Shown here one piece after another: positions 34,894 to 43,917 of a DNA stretch of 64,000 bases. Each line of letters begins with the position of its first letter. Within the stretch, counting starts at the first letter, position 1. The position numbers and the translations under genes were made by a program. Origin of the DNA: Flavobacterium rivuli WB 3.3-2 = DSM 21788 (GTDB lineage: Bacteria > Bacteroidota > Bacteroidia > Flavobacteriales > Flavobacteriaceae); NCBI RefSeq assembly GCF_000378485.1, contig NZ_KB899966.1, positions 434,001 through 498,000 of the forward strand, in the 5' to 3' direction. Below the pieces are notes generated by a model. That model was not told where the DNA came from, made no database searches, and saw nothing but the letters and a program-made list of their open reading frames with translations.

Positions 34894-37047
34894 TTACAAA
34901 TTCTCCAGCATATTTGATTTTTTATCGCTGCTGATCGTCCAGAAGAATCCTACAAAAAAGAAACGGCTTGCAGGTTGCGTAATTGCCTGACGGGCAAACT
35001 GGCCATCGCTACCGGGGGTATTGGCATAGCTATAACCAAACACATTATCATTACCCAGCATATTTGATACGGAGAAATATAATATTTTTTGCTGTGAGAT
35101 AAGGTATGCCCACCCCAGGCTAAGGCTATTATAACTTTTAGTATGGCTTGCCATAAAATTTGCTTCATTAGGATTATCATAAGGGCGGCCGGAATTATAG
35201 CTGTAAGTAAGCCCTATTTGCGAGCGCAGCTCTCCTACCCAATATTTAGTAATCACAGATAAATTATTGTTAGCAACATAGCTGGGGGTTACCGATTTTT
35301 CATAATTTTTATAATCCCTGTGGCTGTCTATGTAGGAGTACGATATCCAATATTCCAGGTTTTTTATAGTGCTATTATCCCTCCATAAAAGGTCTATACC
35401 CTGCGCGTAGCCACTCCCGCCGTTGTTATACTGGCTGTTGTATTGAGGCAATGTTGTATTGTATTTTACAAGGTTTGCATAGTCCTTATAATACGCTTCT
35501 GCCCTAAAGGTTGTACCGTTGCCATTATACATATAATTAAAAATATAGTGGGCTGTCCTTTCAAAATTAAATCTCTTGTAATACTTTAAGTAATCCTGCT
35601 TAGGAGTTTGATAAAAATCACCATACGCTAAAGAAAACTGTCCGTTTTTACCTGCCTTATATGCCAGTGCAGCACGTGGTTCTAAAGTAGCTTTACCCAC
35701 AATATCTGAATATGAACTGCGCATTCCTACCTTTAATGCAAAGTTTTTAGAGAACATAAAATCAGCTTCTGTGTAAACTGCGGCAATATTATTAGTGTAA
35801 CCACTGTTATAACTAAACCCAGTTGGCTCATTGTAATCTTCGCTAAAATTGGTAAGGAAATAATCTGCACCAAAACTTAACTTCATACGGCTGTTAAAAC
35901 CTTTAGTCAGTTTCAATTTAAGATGACTGCTATGTTCGCCGTTTGTTACCTTATTATCGTTTAAACCAATATTGTTATGGCTATATCCGTAGGCAATACC
36001 GGTAAGTATTGTCCATTGCGTGCCAAACATTCCTTTATAAGATGTGTTTACATACAGGTTATCGTTTTTCATATCTACCTTAACCGGCAAAGGCTCATTA
36101 ACGTCATTTTGGTAAAGGCTAAAGTTGGCATGATCAAAAGCGGCATATACTTTAAGCAAGCCGCTATTAAATTTATAACGGTAAACTCCTTCTCCCGCAC
36201 CCGACTGATAAGGCTTTATCCAGCTAACATCCTGCGGAACTATCCATTGGTAGGGCTGTAAATTAGTATAAGCTGCATTAACGCTAAGCGAACTCTTTTC
36301 CCATTTTTGGGTATTGCTCAGGCCCAGGCCTACAGTCATTACAGAAACTTCTGTTTGCTCCTGCACAGGCTCATCAATAGAATTAAGGAGCAGCACGCTT
36401 GATAATGCTTCGCCATATTCTGCCGAATATCCTCCTGTAGAGAACGTCATACCCTTAAACAGAAAAGGCGAAAAACGCCCGCGGGTAGGTAAATTATTAG
36501 CCGAGGCGTTATAGGGCTGGGCAACACGCATACCGTCTACAAAAGTCTGGGTTTCATCTGCCTCGCCGCCGCGCACAAAGAGCCTGCCACTCTCGCCCAC
36601 TGTTTGTGTACCCGGCAATGTTTGCAGTGCTGCAATTATATTGCCTGCAGACCCTGCCGTAGTAACAATATCAAGAGGTTTAAGTACATTAACTTTGCTG
36701 TTATCGCCTGCATTAAAACTTCCGGCCGAAATAACTACGGCATCAAGTGTATTTACATTTTCGCGCAGCTTAAATGTTTTGGGCGTATAATTTTCTATCA
36801 CGATGTTTTGCTGTACATCATCAAAACCAAGAAATGTTATAATTAGTATTTGCGGCCCGGTCGTGGTTGTGGTAAAGGTAAATGTGCCATCCTGTGCAGA
36901 TACCGTACCATCATAAGTGCCGTCTATATAAATATTGGCAGCAGATGCCGGCAGGCCTTTATCATCAGTAACGGTTCCGTTAATTGTGGTTTGTGCCTGG
37001 GCAATACAGCAGATAAATAGTACTAATAGAGTGGTAATAACTTTCAT
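34894..37047 (-). CDS. TonB-dependent receptor with carboxypeptidase-regulatory-like N-domain
   Basis: 717 residues from MKVITTLLVLF. Signal peptide (1-19), CarboxypepD_reg-like domain (about 20-95), plug (about 105-215: NVLKPLDIVTTAGSAGNIIAALQTLPG and GRLFVRGGEADETQTFVDG) and a barrel ending in FFVGFFWTISSDKKSNMLENL. No SusD follows, so it is a lone receptor; cargo unknown. The ATG at 37083 adds twelve residues and is not used. A palindrome and a 10-base direct repeat lie just upstream (37070-37120). Confidence 0.92.
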   Translation of the reverse strand: MKVITTLLVLFICCIAQAQTTINGTVTDDKGLPASAANIYIDGTYDGTVSAQDGTFTFTTTTTGPQILIITFLGFDDVQQNIVIENYTPKTFKLRENVNTLDAVVISAGSFNAGDNSKVNVLKPLDIVTTAGSAGNIIAALQTLPGTQTVGESGRLFVRGGEADETQTFVDGMRVAQPYNASANNLPTRGRFSPFLFKGMTFSTGGYSAEYGEALSSVLLLNSIDEPVQEQTEVSVMTVGLGLSNTQKWEKSSLSVNAAYTNLQPYQWIVPQDVSWIKPYQSGAGEGVYRYKFNSGLLKVYAAFDHANFSLYQNDVNEPLPVKVDMKNDNLYVNTSYKGMFGTQWTILTGIAYGYSHNNIGLNDNKVTNGEHSSHLKLKLTKGFNSRMKLSFGADYFLTNFSEDYNEPTGFSYNSGYTNNIAAVYTEADFMFSKNFALKVGMRSSYSDIVGKATLEPRAALAYKAGKNGQFSLAYGDFYQTPKQDYLKYYKRFNFERTAHYIFNYMYNGNGTTFRAEAYYKDYANLVKYNTTLPQYNSQYNNGGSGYAQGIDLLWRDNSTIKNLEYWISYSYIDSHRDYKNYEKSVTPSYVANNNLSVITKYWVGELRSQIGLTYSYNSGRPYDNPNEANFMASHTKSYNSLSLGWAYLISQQKILYFSVSNMLGNDNVFGYSYANTPGSDGQFARQAITQPASRFFFVGFFWTISSDKKSNMLENL

Positions 37048-37368
37048 GGCGTTGGTTTCGTTGCTGCAAAGTTGCAGTACCAAACACGTGTTTCATAAAA
37101 AAGCTTACCCAGTTGCAGTATTTTAAGGATGAATTGTTAACAAGCCTAATTACTACTGTAAATAATTACCAATTACAATAGGCATCTATGCTGTTTGACA
37201 ATTTTAAAATTTTAGCGACATCACAACTAACCAGATTAAATCTATATGAGATCGACACATTGTCTAAATGCATTTCTATCTTTTGATTAAGCGTGAATTT
37301 CGTGATTAAAATTAGTCTGAAATCAGAAAAAGGTCTTTCTGCCATAAAAATTATAAGGGTATGCGCGT
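37048..37368. other. Upstream region of the TonB-dependent receptor, 321 bases
   Basis: No ORF supported. The first 75 bases contain a palindrome between two copies of a 10-mer (see next entry). The rest is AT-rich without recognised hairpins. No exact TAnnTTTG on the minus strand; CAACTTTG near the first 10-mer is one base off. Confidence 0.5.
37070..37120 (-). promoter_or_regulatory. Candidate operator: palindrome between direct repeats
   Basis: AGTTGCAGTA occurs at 37070-37079 and again at 37111-37120, 41 bases apart (about four helical turns). Between them lies the perfect 12-base palindrome AAACACGTGTTT (37082-37093). It sits 23-73 bases before the receptor start, where a regulator would act. 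No binding protein can be named. Confidence 0.4.
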
Positions 37369-37800
37369 TTAACTATTTCTGGACGAGAACGTATTAATAT
37401 TTTCTTTCCAGTAATCTATTAAATTGCGTATTTTTTCTTTGTATTTGTTATAGTCCGTTCCTTTATGTATGTAGCCCTGTATAGATAGTTTATTAGCCTG
37501 CCTAATAGAATAATCGTCCTGGGCATTGCTTATAAAAATGTAGGGAATATCTTTATCGCTTAAAAGTTCTTCTTCCAGAATAATATTGCGCAATTCGAAA
37601 CCGCCTAATTTAGGCATGTTAATATCCGAAATTATAATAAAAGGTTCAATTTCAGGCCTCCTAATATAGGCAAGAGCCTGAGTGCTATCTGCAAAAAACA
37701 CCAGCTTGTTCCTGTACCCAAGGTCTTTAAATATTTCCTGCAAAATGTCCCTGTCGTCTTCATCGTCTTCTATTACAAGTATATCCCTATGCATTTTCAT
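37369..37800 (-). CDS. Stand-alone response-regulator receiver protein
   Basis: 143 residues. A single CheY-like domain: acidic pocket DILVIEDDEDDRD, phospho-acceptor Asp in FIIISDINMPKLGG, Ser/Thr in YIFISNAQ and Lys in YIHKGTDY. No output domain, so it probably relays phosphate or acts by protein contacts (Rcp1 type). The start is between 37794 and 37812; an upstream ATG at 37866 is ruled out because a TATATTTG -7 element (37846-37839) follows it. No histidine kinase is adjacent. Confidence 0.88.
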   Translation of the reverse strand: MKMHRDILVIEDDEDDRDILQEIFKDLGYRNKLVFFADSTQALAYIRRPEIEPFIIISDINMPKLGGFELRNIILEEELLSDKDIPYIFISNAQDDYSIRQANKLSIQGYIHKGTDYNKYKEKIRNLIDYWKENINTFSSRNS

Positions 37801-37838
37801 GAAGGCAATCATTTTTAGTTGGTGGTATAAAAGTATCG

Positions 37839-37846
37839 CAAATATA
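37839..37846 (-). promoter_or_regulatory. Candidate -7 element of the receiver gene
   Basis: TATATTTG on the minus strand, about 39 bases before the chosen start. The -33 box is not clear. Confidence 0.4.
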
Positions 37847-37999
37847 TTTTTTTTCCAAAATCTCATGTTATTAAATAGCGTGAAAAGTTTATGTTTTTAG
37901 TACAATTTTTCTTATTTTGAGTGCGGAAAATTTTATCTGCCTGCAACAAGCATTTTTAGTAACTTCGTATCATCATCATAAACCAAAAAAATACACATC

Positions 38000-38518
38000 A
38001 TGAAACTAAAATTATTATTACTGTCCTTTTTATTTTTATTGCCGGTTGTAAACAGCACAGCACAGGAAACTGCAGCAGTTGTAATGCAAAAGGCACAGGC
38101 TCTGGCAAAAAAAGAACATAAAAATGTATTTGTAATGTTTCATGCCTCTTGGTGTGGCTGGTGCAAAAAGATGGAAAAAAATATGGAGAGCGATGCCTGT
38201 AAAAAAATGTTCGACGATAATTTTGTTACCGTACAGTTAACCGTTCAGGAATCGCCTAAAAACAAAACCCTCGAAAATCCGGGTGCAGATGCACTATTAG
38301 AAACTTATAAAGGCACTAAAGCCGGTTTACCATTCTGGGTTATCACAGACGCTAACGGTAAGGTTTTATCAGATTCATTTAACGCTAAAGGCGAAAACCT
38401 GGGCTGCCCGTCATCTGCAGATGAAGTGGCCGAGTTTAAATCTAAATTAAAGAAAACTACTAAACTTAACGAAGGCCAGCTTGCTACTATAGCTGACACG
38501 TTTGTTATTAAAAAATAA
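38000..38518 (+). CDS. Secreted thioredoxin-fold protein
   Basis: 172 residues with a signal peptide (to about residue 22, NSTAQ). FHASWCGWCKKMEKN (about 49-63) gives a Cys-Gly-Trp-Cys redox site typical of thioredoxin_7/DsbD-gamma-like domains; a cis-Pro is present as AGLPFWVI near 112. A further Cys (SDACKKMF) lies about twelve residues after the pair. It would reduce or oxidise thiols in the periplasm. It is the first gene of a four-gene unit, 5 bases before the rhodanese gene. Confidence 0.88.
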   Translation: MKLKLLLLSFLFLLPVVNSTAQETAAVVMQKAQALAKKEHKNVFVMFHASWCGWCKKMEKNMESDACKKMFDDNFVTVQLTVQESPKNKTLENPGADALLETYKGTKAGLPFWVITDANGKVLSDSFNAKGENLGCPSSADEVAEFKSKLKKTTKLNEGQLATIADTFVIKK

Positions 38519-38523
38519 TTACT

Positions 38524-38907
38524 TTGAAGAAACTTTTTTACCTTTTTTGTATTGCCACTACCCTTATATCCTGCTACGCGCAGGAGAAAAAAATTGAGCT
38601 TGTGGCACCTTCGGTTTTTGCACAGAAAATGGAAGAGGATAGCGGCCAGGTTATAGATGTGCGTACACCCAAAGAATATAAAGGCGGACACATAGACGGT
38701 GCCGTTAACCTGCATGTGTATGATAAGAATTTTGATGCCAGGCTGGACAGCCTTGACAAAAACAAAACTGTTTATGTTTATTGCAAAGCCGGTGGCCGTA
38801 GTGCCGAGGCTGTAGAGAGCATGAAAACTAAAGGGTTTATACACATTGTAGAACTGGATGGTGGTATGGATGCCTGGAAAGAAGCCGGTAAACCTGTAAA
38901 GCAATAA
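38524..38907 (+). CDS. Exported single-domain rhodanese
   Basis: 127 residues with a TTG start. The signal sequence MKKLFYLFCIATTLISCYAQ has a possible lipobox (LISC). The rhodanese fold follows, with VIDVRTPKEYKGGHIDGAVNL and the active loop YCKAGGRSAEAV (Cys near 90). Rhodaneses move sulfane sulfur from persulfides. The stop is 3 bases before the histidine-kinase GTG. Confidence 0.88.
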   Translation: MKKLFYLFCIATTLISCYAQEKKIELVAPSVFAQKMEEDSGQVIDVRTPKEYKGGHIDGAVNLHVYDKNFDARLDSLDKNKTVYVYCKAGGRSAEAVESMKTKGFIHIVELDGGMDAWKEAGKPVKQ

Positions 38908-38910
38908 ACT

Positions 38911-39663
38911 GTGGAAGTAGGTTTAAATATCAAATTGCTCATTTGTATTATAGTGCTTTTAGTGCTGGTATTGGCGTGGCTTATATTCAGGACATTTAAA
39001 GCAGACAAAGTTAAACACGAACTGCAAAGCCGTTTTATAGAGCTGGAAAGCAAAACCAATAACCTGCAACTGCAAACGCTGGAATCGAGGCTTAATCCGC
39101 ATTTATTTAAAAACATACTTAACTCTATTCAATCGCATGCGTACCAAACGTATTTTGCTATGGATAAGCTCTCAAACGTACTGGACTATATTCTTTACGA
39201 AAGCCAGAACCGTTTTGTAAGCCCTAAAGAAGAAATTGAGTTTGCCCTTAACCTTATAGAAATTAATAAGATAAAGATAAGTCCGCTATTTTCTATAAGC
39301 GTAAAGAAAAAAATTGATGAGATGGACCCTATGTATGAGCAAAAAATACTGGCTCCGCTTATCTCAATAGACCTTATTGAAAATGCCTTTAAGCACGCCG
39401 ACCTGCAAAGCCCGGATGCTTTTATAACCATAGTTATAGAGTTTAAGGATAATAATTTTTCGATTACCGTTTCTAACAAAATATCGCCAAAATCGGCTTT
39501 TGCAAAAGAGCATAGCGGTATTGGGGCAGCCACGTTAGAGCAGCGCCTGCGCATTATTTATAAGTCCTGCTTTAAGCTGGAACGCTATGTGGAAGAAGAT
39601 ATATATGTTGCACATTTAAAAATAAACCTGCTTGAACACAAAAATCAGATGTTTACTTCTTGA
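38911..39663 (+). CDS. LytS/YehU-family sensor histidine kinase
   Basis: 250 residues with a GTG start. One N-terminal membrane helix (about 5-25) and no extracellular loop, so no periplasmic sensor domain. The His_kinase signature LESRLNPHLFKNILNSIQSHAY carries the phosphorylated His near residue 60, and the ATPase domain has APLISIDLIENAFKHADLQ (N-box) and GIGAATLEQRL (G-box). It lacks the usual sensor domain, so the signal may come from a partner. It overlaps the regulator by 32 bases. Confidence 0.88.
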   Translation: MEVGLNIKLLICIIVLLVLVLAWLIFRTFKADKVKHELQSRFIELESKTNNLQLQTLESRLNPHLFKNILNSIQSHAYQTYFAMDKLSNVLDYILYESQNRFVSPKEEIEFALNLIEINKIKISPLFSISVKKKIDEMDPMYEQKILAPLISIDLIENAFKHADLQSPDAFITIVIEFKDNNFSITVSNKISPKSAFAKEHSGIGAATLEQRLRIIYKSCFKLERYVEEDIYVAHLKINLLEHKNQMFTS

Positions 39664-40354
39664 TGACGAATTGCCCGGGCTAACACTGCTAAAAATGCTT
39701 TGTGAACAGATGCCCGAGCTGGAAGTTGTAAAAGCTTTTAACAGCCCGCAAATACTTTTGCAGGAACAGGCCTTATTAGACTACGACCTGCTTATTACAG
39801 ATATTGAAATGCCGGGAATGAATGGCCTGCAGGTTGCCGATGCCGTAAAAGGCAAAGCCGTGATATTTACTACCGCCTACAAAAATTTTGCTGTTGATGC
39901 ATTTGACAGGGATGCTGTAGATTATGTAGTTAAACCTGTAAAGGCAGAAAGGCTGCATCAGGCAGTACTTAAGGTAGCCGGCAGGATTACCAAACCTGTT
40001 AAAGAAACACCTAAGCAAATTCAGTTAAATACAGATAAAGGTAAAGCGCTTATTAATGTTGATAAGATGTTTAGCATTGTAACATCTAAAATTGATAGCA
40101 GGGACAAAATTATTATTCTTAATGATACTACTAAAATTATAGCCAAGAATGCCTCTTTTGAAAAATTGCTCGAAATGCTGCCTGCCAAAGATTTTTGCCG
40201 TATAAATAAAACTACCATTATAGCCTTAAAGCATGTGCAGTTTTATGCTCACGATATAATTACAGCAGATATTTTATTGCAGGATGGGCATCACTACACG
40301 TTTCCGTTAAGCGAAATCTACAGGACAGACTTTATTAAAAAAGTGAGAGTGTAA
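39632..40354 (+). CDS. LytTR-family response regulator
   Basis: 240 residues with a TTG start. Receiver domain (about 5-120: LLLDDELPGLTLL, phospho-Asp in DLLITDIEMPGMNG, Lys in VVKPVKAERL) and a LytTR DNA-binding domain (about 140-240: MFSIVTSKID to FPLSEIYRTDFIKKV). LytTR proteins bind direct repeats. The overlap with the kinase shows translational coupling. Partner genes are a thioredoxin-like and a rhodanese gene. Confidence 0.92.
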   Translation: MNTKIRCLLLDDELPGLTLLKMLCEQMPELEVVKAFNSPQILLQEQALLDYDLLITDIEMPGMNGLQVADAVKGKAVIFTTAYKNFAVDAFDRDAVDYVVKPVKAERLHQAVLKVAGRITKPVKETPKQIQLNTDKGKALINVDKMFSIVTSKIDSRDKIIILNDTTKIIAKNASFEKLLEMLPAKDFCRINKTTIIALKHVQFYAHDIITADILLQDGHHYTFPLSEIYRTDFIKKVRV

Positions 40355-40372
40355 TCGTATAAATTCAAGAAA

Positions 40373-41062
40373 TTAATTTTTCACTTTCTTTTTCAATTTC
40401 CACTTACCCTTAACGCCGTTATATATTTTTATTATGCCACCCTTGCCGGTAATACTGCTCATTTTTGTGTTATCAGATTCCTCTTTATAAATTGGTATAG
40501 CAACCTTATTTACAAGCCTGTAAGTACTCTCTGCCGATATACCATAATTGCCTGATACCGATCTTGTACTTATAATTCTTGTTTCAGGATCGTAAGTTGG
40601 ATCACACCATATATCTTCATCAGCCGGCGTAGTTTCAAGTTTTAAAAGTTTGTGTTTATCCGGATGATTTAAGTATATAGATATCCACATATTTCCATTT
40701 ACATTAGTATGTGACCAATACATAAAATCTTCATTTCCATCACTATCAAAATCTGTGATCATAAGTGCAGGGGTTACATCAGCAAAAACATTATAAGTTA
40801 AAGTATCTATGGTTTGCCATTTATGTTTGAGAAATTGATCAAATACAATATTCGCGCTATTATTTATCGTAAGAGCACATTTTATGCTTTTAGAACCTTT
40901 AAGATCGAATTCGTACCGTATCTTATCGCCCTGATTCCAAGCTATGCTATCAAATTCTCCATCAGCTTCTACCGAATGAAAATCTATATATTGAATGCTA
41001 TTTTTCTCTTGCGCAAAAGCCAGGAAAGGAATAATAAATATAAGCAACCGAAAGTAATTCAT
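40373..41062 (-). CDS. Secreted protein with XAC2610-like region
   Basis: 229 residues with a signal peptide (1-17, MNYFRLLIFIIPFLAFA). The middle part ALMITDFDSDGNEDFMYWSHTNVNGNMWISIYL resembles the XAC2610-related family, an EF-hand-like Asp-rich stretch (DFDSDGNEDF) followed by beta strands. No other domain is recognised. AT-rich composition. Convergent with the LytTR gene. Function unknown. Confidence 0.65.
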   Translation of the reverse strand: MNYFRLLIFIIPFLAFAQEKNSIQYIDFHSVEADGEFDSIAWNQGDKIRYEFDLKGSKSIKCALTINNSANIVFDQFLKHKWQTIDTLTYNVFADVTPALMITDFDSDGNEDFMYWSHTNVNGNMWISIYLNHPDKHKLLKLETTPADEDIWCDPTYDPETRIISTRSVSGNYGISAESTYRLVNKVAIPIYKEESDNTKMSSITGKGGIIKIYNGVKGKWKLKKKVKN

Positions 41063-41131
41063 GGCAAATCAACTCAATATTATGTTGAGTAATTTACATT
41101 AATAAATTAATTCTGCAAAAAAAAATAGATT

Positions 41132-42025
41132 TTAAGCAATTGCTTTATAAAGCGAATAACCCGAAGTAAGGATTATAAGTGTACCTACCATAAAAAATAG
41201 TGCCCTTTTATTAATTTTTGATGCTAAATAAGCACCAAACGGAGCCGCTAATGCTCCACCTGCAATTAGTCCGAGTATTATTTGCCAGTGCTTAACCCCC
41301 AAAATGAAAACAAAAATAACCGTTGCAAAATAAGTAATAAAAAATTCTGCCGTATTTACGGTACCTATGGCTTCTCGTGGGTCTTTGCCCTGGCTAAGCA
41401 GGTTAGAGGTTACAATAGGGCCCCATCCTCCACCGCCTATAGTGTCTAAAAATCCACCAAATAAAGCTAATAATGGTGCCCCCTTAATAGTTTCATTGTT
41501 ATTTACTTTATTTACAAACCCTTTATATATTATGTAACTGCCCAACAGTATGAGGTAACCTGCTATATAAGGTTTTATAATATTTCCATCAAAATAGTCG
41601 GCAATAAGGTAAGCACCTAAAACAGCACCAAGCGTGCCCGTAATTACTATTTTAAAAAACAGGCCTTTATCTATATTTTTAAACTTTATATGCGATAGCC
41701 CGGATATGCCTGTAGTAAATATCTCTGATGTATGCACACTTGCCGATGCCAGCCCCGGCGGAATACCAAAGTTTATAAGTAGCGTAGTACAACTTACACC
41801 ATAAGCCATACCAAGGGCACCATCTACAACCTGTGCAAGGAAGCCTACTCCCATAAAAATAAAAAAGGTACTGTCAAAAAGTAACGTACCGCTATAGAGC
41901 TCTCCTATTAGTAAGTATCCAAAATAACTTAAAATTATTAGCTTTAACAATAACATGGTAATGGCTATCTGCCTAAATGTTATGGTGTCTGTCGCTTTTT
42001 CCAGTTGCAATAATATCCTGGTCAT
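41132..42025 (-). CDS. TauE/SafE-family permease
   Basis: 297 residues from MTRILLQLEK. About eight hydrophobic segments. The family signature GVGFLAQVVDGALGMAYGVSCTTLL and the second half GGFLDTIGGGGWGPIVTSNLLSQG show the two inverted repeats of TauE/SafE. Members export sulfite, sulfoacetate or other anions. It starts at the internal ATG because a TATATTTG -7 element lies upstream (42081-42074). The nearby rhodanese (38.5 kb) may share sulfur metabolism, but it is on the other strand. Confidence 0.88.
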   Translation of the reverse strand: MTRILLQLEKATDTITFRQIAITMLLLKLIILSYFGYLLIGELYSGTLLFDSTFFIFMGVGFLAQVVDGALGMAYGVSCTTLLINFGIPPGLASASVHTSEIFTTGISGLSHIKFKNIDKGLFFKIVITGTLGAVLGAYLIADYFDGNIIKPYIAGYLILLGSYIIYKGFVNKVNNNETIKGAPLLALFGGFLDTIGGGGWGPIVTSNLLSQGKDPREAIGTVNTAEFFITYFATVIFVFILGVKHWQIILGLIAGGALAAPFGAYLASKINKRALFFMVGTLIILTSGYSLYKAIA

Positions 42026-42073
42026 TTGTTTTTCTTTAATTAGTATACTACTCCTATAGAGTAATAGTGATTG

Positions 42074-42081
42074 CAAATATA
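42074..42081 (-). promoter_or_regulatory. Candidate -7 element of the TauE/SafE gene
   Basis: TATATTTG on the minus strand, about 49 bases before the chosen ATG at 42025 and overlapping the alternative start at 42076, which is therefore unlikely. Confidence 0.4.
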
Positions 42082-42210
42082 ATAAACCATTTCTATATAT
42101 GCCTGCCTACAACGATATATACTTTTTTTAATAAAATATTCACGTGCTGTAAGTCGTATATTACATTTACTTACCTAACTTTATATGTACAAATAAACAC
42201 AATTTACTTT

Positions 42211-43848
42211 ATGGAAAATACCAGTGAAACGAATACTGGTTTCGGAAACATTTTTGTTGACGAAGCCCAAATACCCGAAAAATTTAAAGTGCCTGTAATC
42301 CATCAGCGCGAATACCTGCTTAACGGGGAGCTTGTGCAATGGAGTGGCGATACAATGGATATATTGTCGCCTGTTTTTGTTCCTGCCCAAGGGGGCGGGT
42401 TTGAGCGTAAGGTGGTAGGCTCTATACCGCATACATCGCCTAAAGAAGCCATGGAATCGTTAGACGCTGCCGTAGCCGCCTACAATAATGGCCAGGGAGA
42501 ATGGCCTACCATGAGCGTAGAAGACCGTATTAAATGCATGCAAAAGTTTGTGTACTTAATGATACAGGAACGCGACCAGGTTATTAACCTGCTTATGTGG
42601 GAAATAGGTAAAACCCTGGGCGACTCTACCAAAGAGTTTGACCGTACTGTAGAATATATTAACGCCACTATAGATGCCCTTAAAGATATAGACCGCGAAT
42701 CATCACGCTTTCAGCAGGCCGAAGGCACACTGGCACAAATACGCCGTTCGCCACTGGGTGTGGTACTAAGCATGGGGCCATTTAACTATCCTTTAAACGA
42801 AATATTTACAACACTTATACCGGCACTTATAATGGGTAACACCATTTTATTTAAGCTGCCTAAACACGGTGTGCTTGCTCATTACCCGCTGCTTAAAGCC
42901 TTTAAAGAGGCTTTTCCTCCGGGAACAGTTAACACACTTTATGGTAAAGGGTCTGAAATTATAACGCCCATAATGGAAAGCGGCAAAGTAAATGTACTTG
43001 CCTTTATTGGATCGAGCAAAGTAGCAAACGGACTTAAAAAACAACATCCTAAAGTTAACCGCCTAAGGGCTATTTTAAGCCTTGATGCAAAAAATGCTGC
43101 CATTGTTACTAAAAATGCCGACCTTGATGTTGCTGTAAGTGAATGCCTTTTAGGTTCTCTTTCGTTTAACGGACAACGCTGTACTGCCTTAAAATTAATT
43201 TTTGTGCAAAAAGATGTGGCCGAAGAATTTGTACAAAAACTAAGTGCAGCAGTATCTGCAATGAAAGCGGGACTACCATGGGATAAAGACGTAAAAATTA
43301 CCCCACTACCGGAAGCAGACAAACCGGGCTACCTTAAAGAGTGCATAGATGATGCTATTGCAAACGGAGCTAAAGTGGTAAATGAGCATGGTGGTTTCAC
43401 AAATGAGTCTTTAGTATTCCCCGCGGTTGTTTATCCTGTAAACGATAAAATGAAATTATACCACGAAGAGCAGTTTGGCCCGGTTATCCCCGTAGTACCT
43501 TTTGATACTATTGATGAGCCTATACAATACCAAATTGAAGCTTCGCACGGTATGCAGGTAAGTATTTTTAGTAATAACGCCGAAGAAGTTGCAAGCCTTA
43601 TAGACCCATTTGTAAATCTTGTAGCAAGGGTAAACATTAACTGCCAGGCACAACGTGGCCCGGATGTATTCCCTTTTACAGGCCGTAAAGACAGTGCAGA
43701 GGGTACACTATCGGTATTTGATGCATTACGTTCATTCTCTATACGCACAATGGTTGCTGCAAAGGTAACTGATGCAAATAAAGAGTTATTTAATACTATA
43801 GTTCGCGATCATGACTCAAACTTCCTGAGCACTGATTATATATTTTAA
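42211..43848 (+). CDS. GapN-like NADP-dependent glyceraldehyde-3-phosphate dehydrogenase (aldehyde dehydrogenase fold)
   Basis: 545 residues from MENTSETNTG. ALDH motifs: MGPFNYPLN (Asn192), KLPKHG (Lys218), FIGSSKVA, catalytic Cys324 in SFNGQRCTALKL and EEQFGPVIPVVPF. Members of this type oxidise glyceraldehyde-3-phosphate to 3-phosphoglycerate with NADP without phosphate. The motif that is normally LELGGK, where Glu is the general base, reads LSLDAKN (about 289-295), so the usual Glu is a Ser. The upstream 48-codon extension has no ALDH features. A terminator hairpin follows. Confidence 0.8.
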   Translation: MENTSETNTGFGNIFVDEAQIPEKFKVPVIHQREYLLNGELVQWSGDTMDILSPVFVPAQGGGFERKVVGSIPHTSPKEAMESLDAAVAAYNNGQGEWPTMSVEDRIKCMQKFVYLMIQERDQVINLLMWEIGKTLGDSTKEFDRTVEYINATIDALKDIDRESSRFQQAEGTLAQIRRSPLGVVLSMGPFNYPLNEIFTTLIPALIMGNTILFKLPKHGVLAHYPLLKAFKEAFPPGTVNTLYGKGSEIITPIMESGKVNVLAFIGSSKVANGLKKQHPKVNRLRAILSLDAKNAAIVTKNADLDVAVSECLLGSLSFNGQRCTALKLIFVQKDVAEEFVQKLSAAVSAMKAGLPWDKDVKITPLPEADKPGYLKECIDDAIANGAKVVNEHGGFTNESLVFPAVVYPVNDKMKLYHEEQFGPVIPVVPFDTIDEPIQYQIEASHGMQVSIFSNNAEEVASLIDPFVNLVARVNINCQAQRGPDVFPFTGRKDSAEGTLSVFDALRSFSIRTMVAAKVTDANKELFNTIVRDHDSNFLSTDYIF

Positions 43849-43873
43849 TAGTACGTTAATTTTTTTTTACAAA

Positions 43874-43897
43874 AACAGGGGCTTTATTGCCCCTGTT
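43874..43897 (+). terminator. Hairpin terminator of the gapN-like gene
   Basis: AACAGGGGC and GCCCCTGTT form a perfect 9-bp stem with loop TTTATT, followed by CTATTTAT. Confidence 0.75.
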
Positions 43898-43917
43898 CTA
43901 TTTATACCCTGATACAA

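Noticed and set aside
38524..42025. A sulfur-metabolism island joining the rhodanese and the TauE/SafE permease
   Set aside because: The permease is on the opposite strand, about 2.2 kb beyond the end of the rhodanese gene, with an unrelated secreted gene between.
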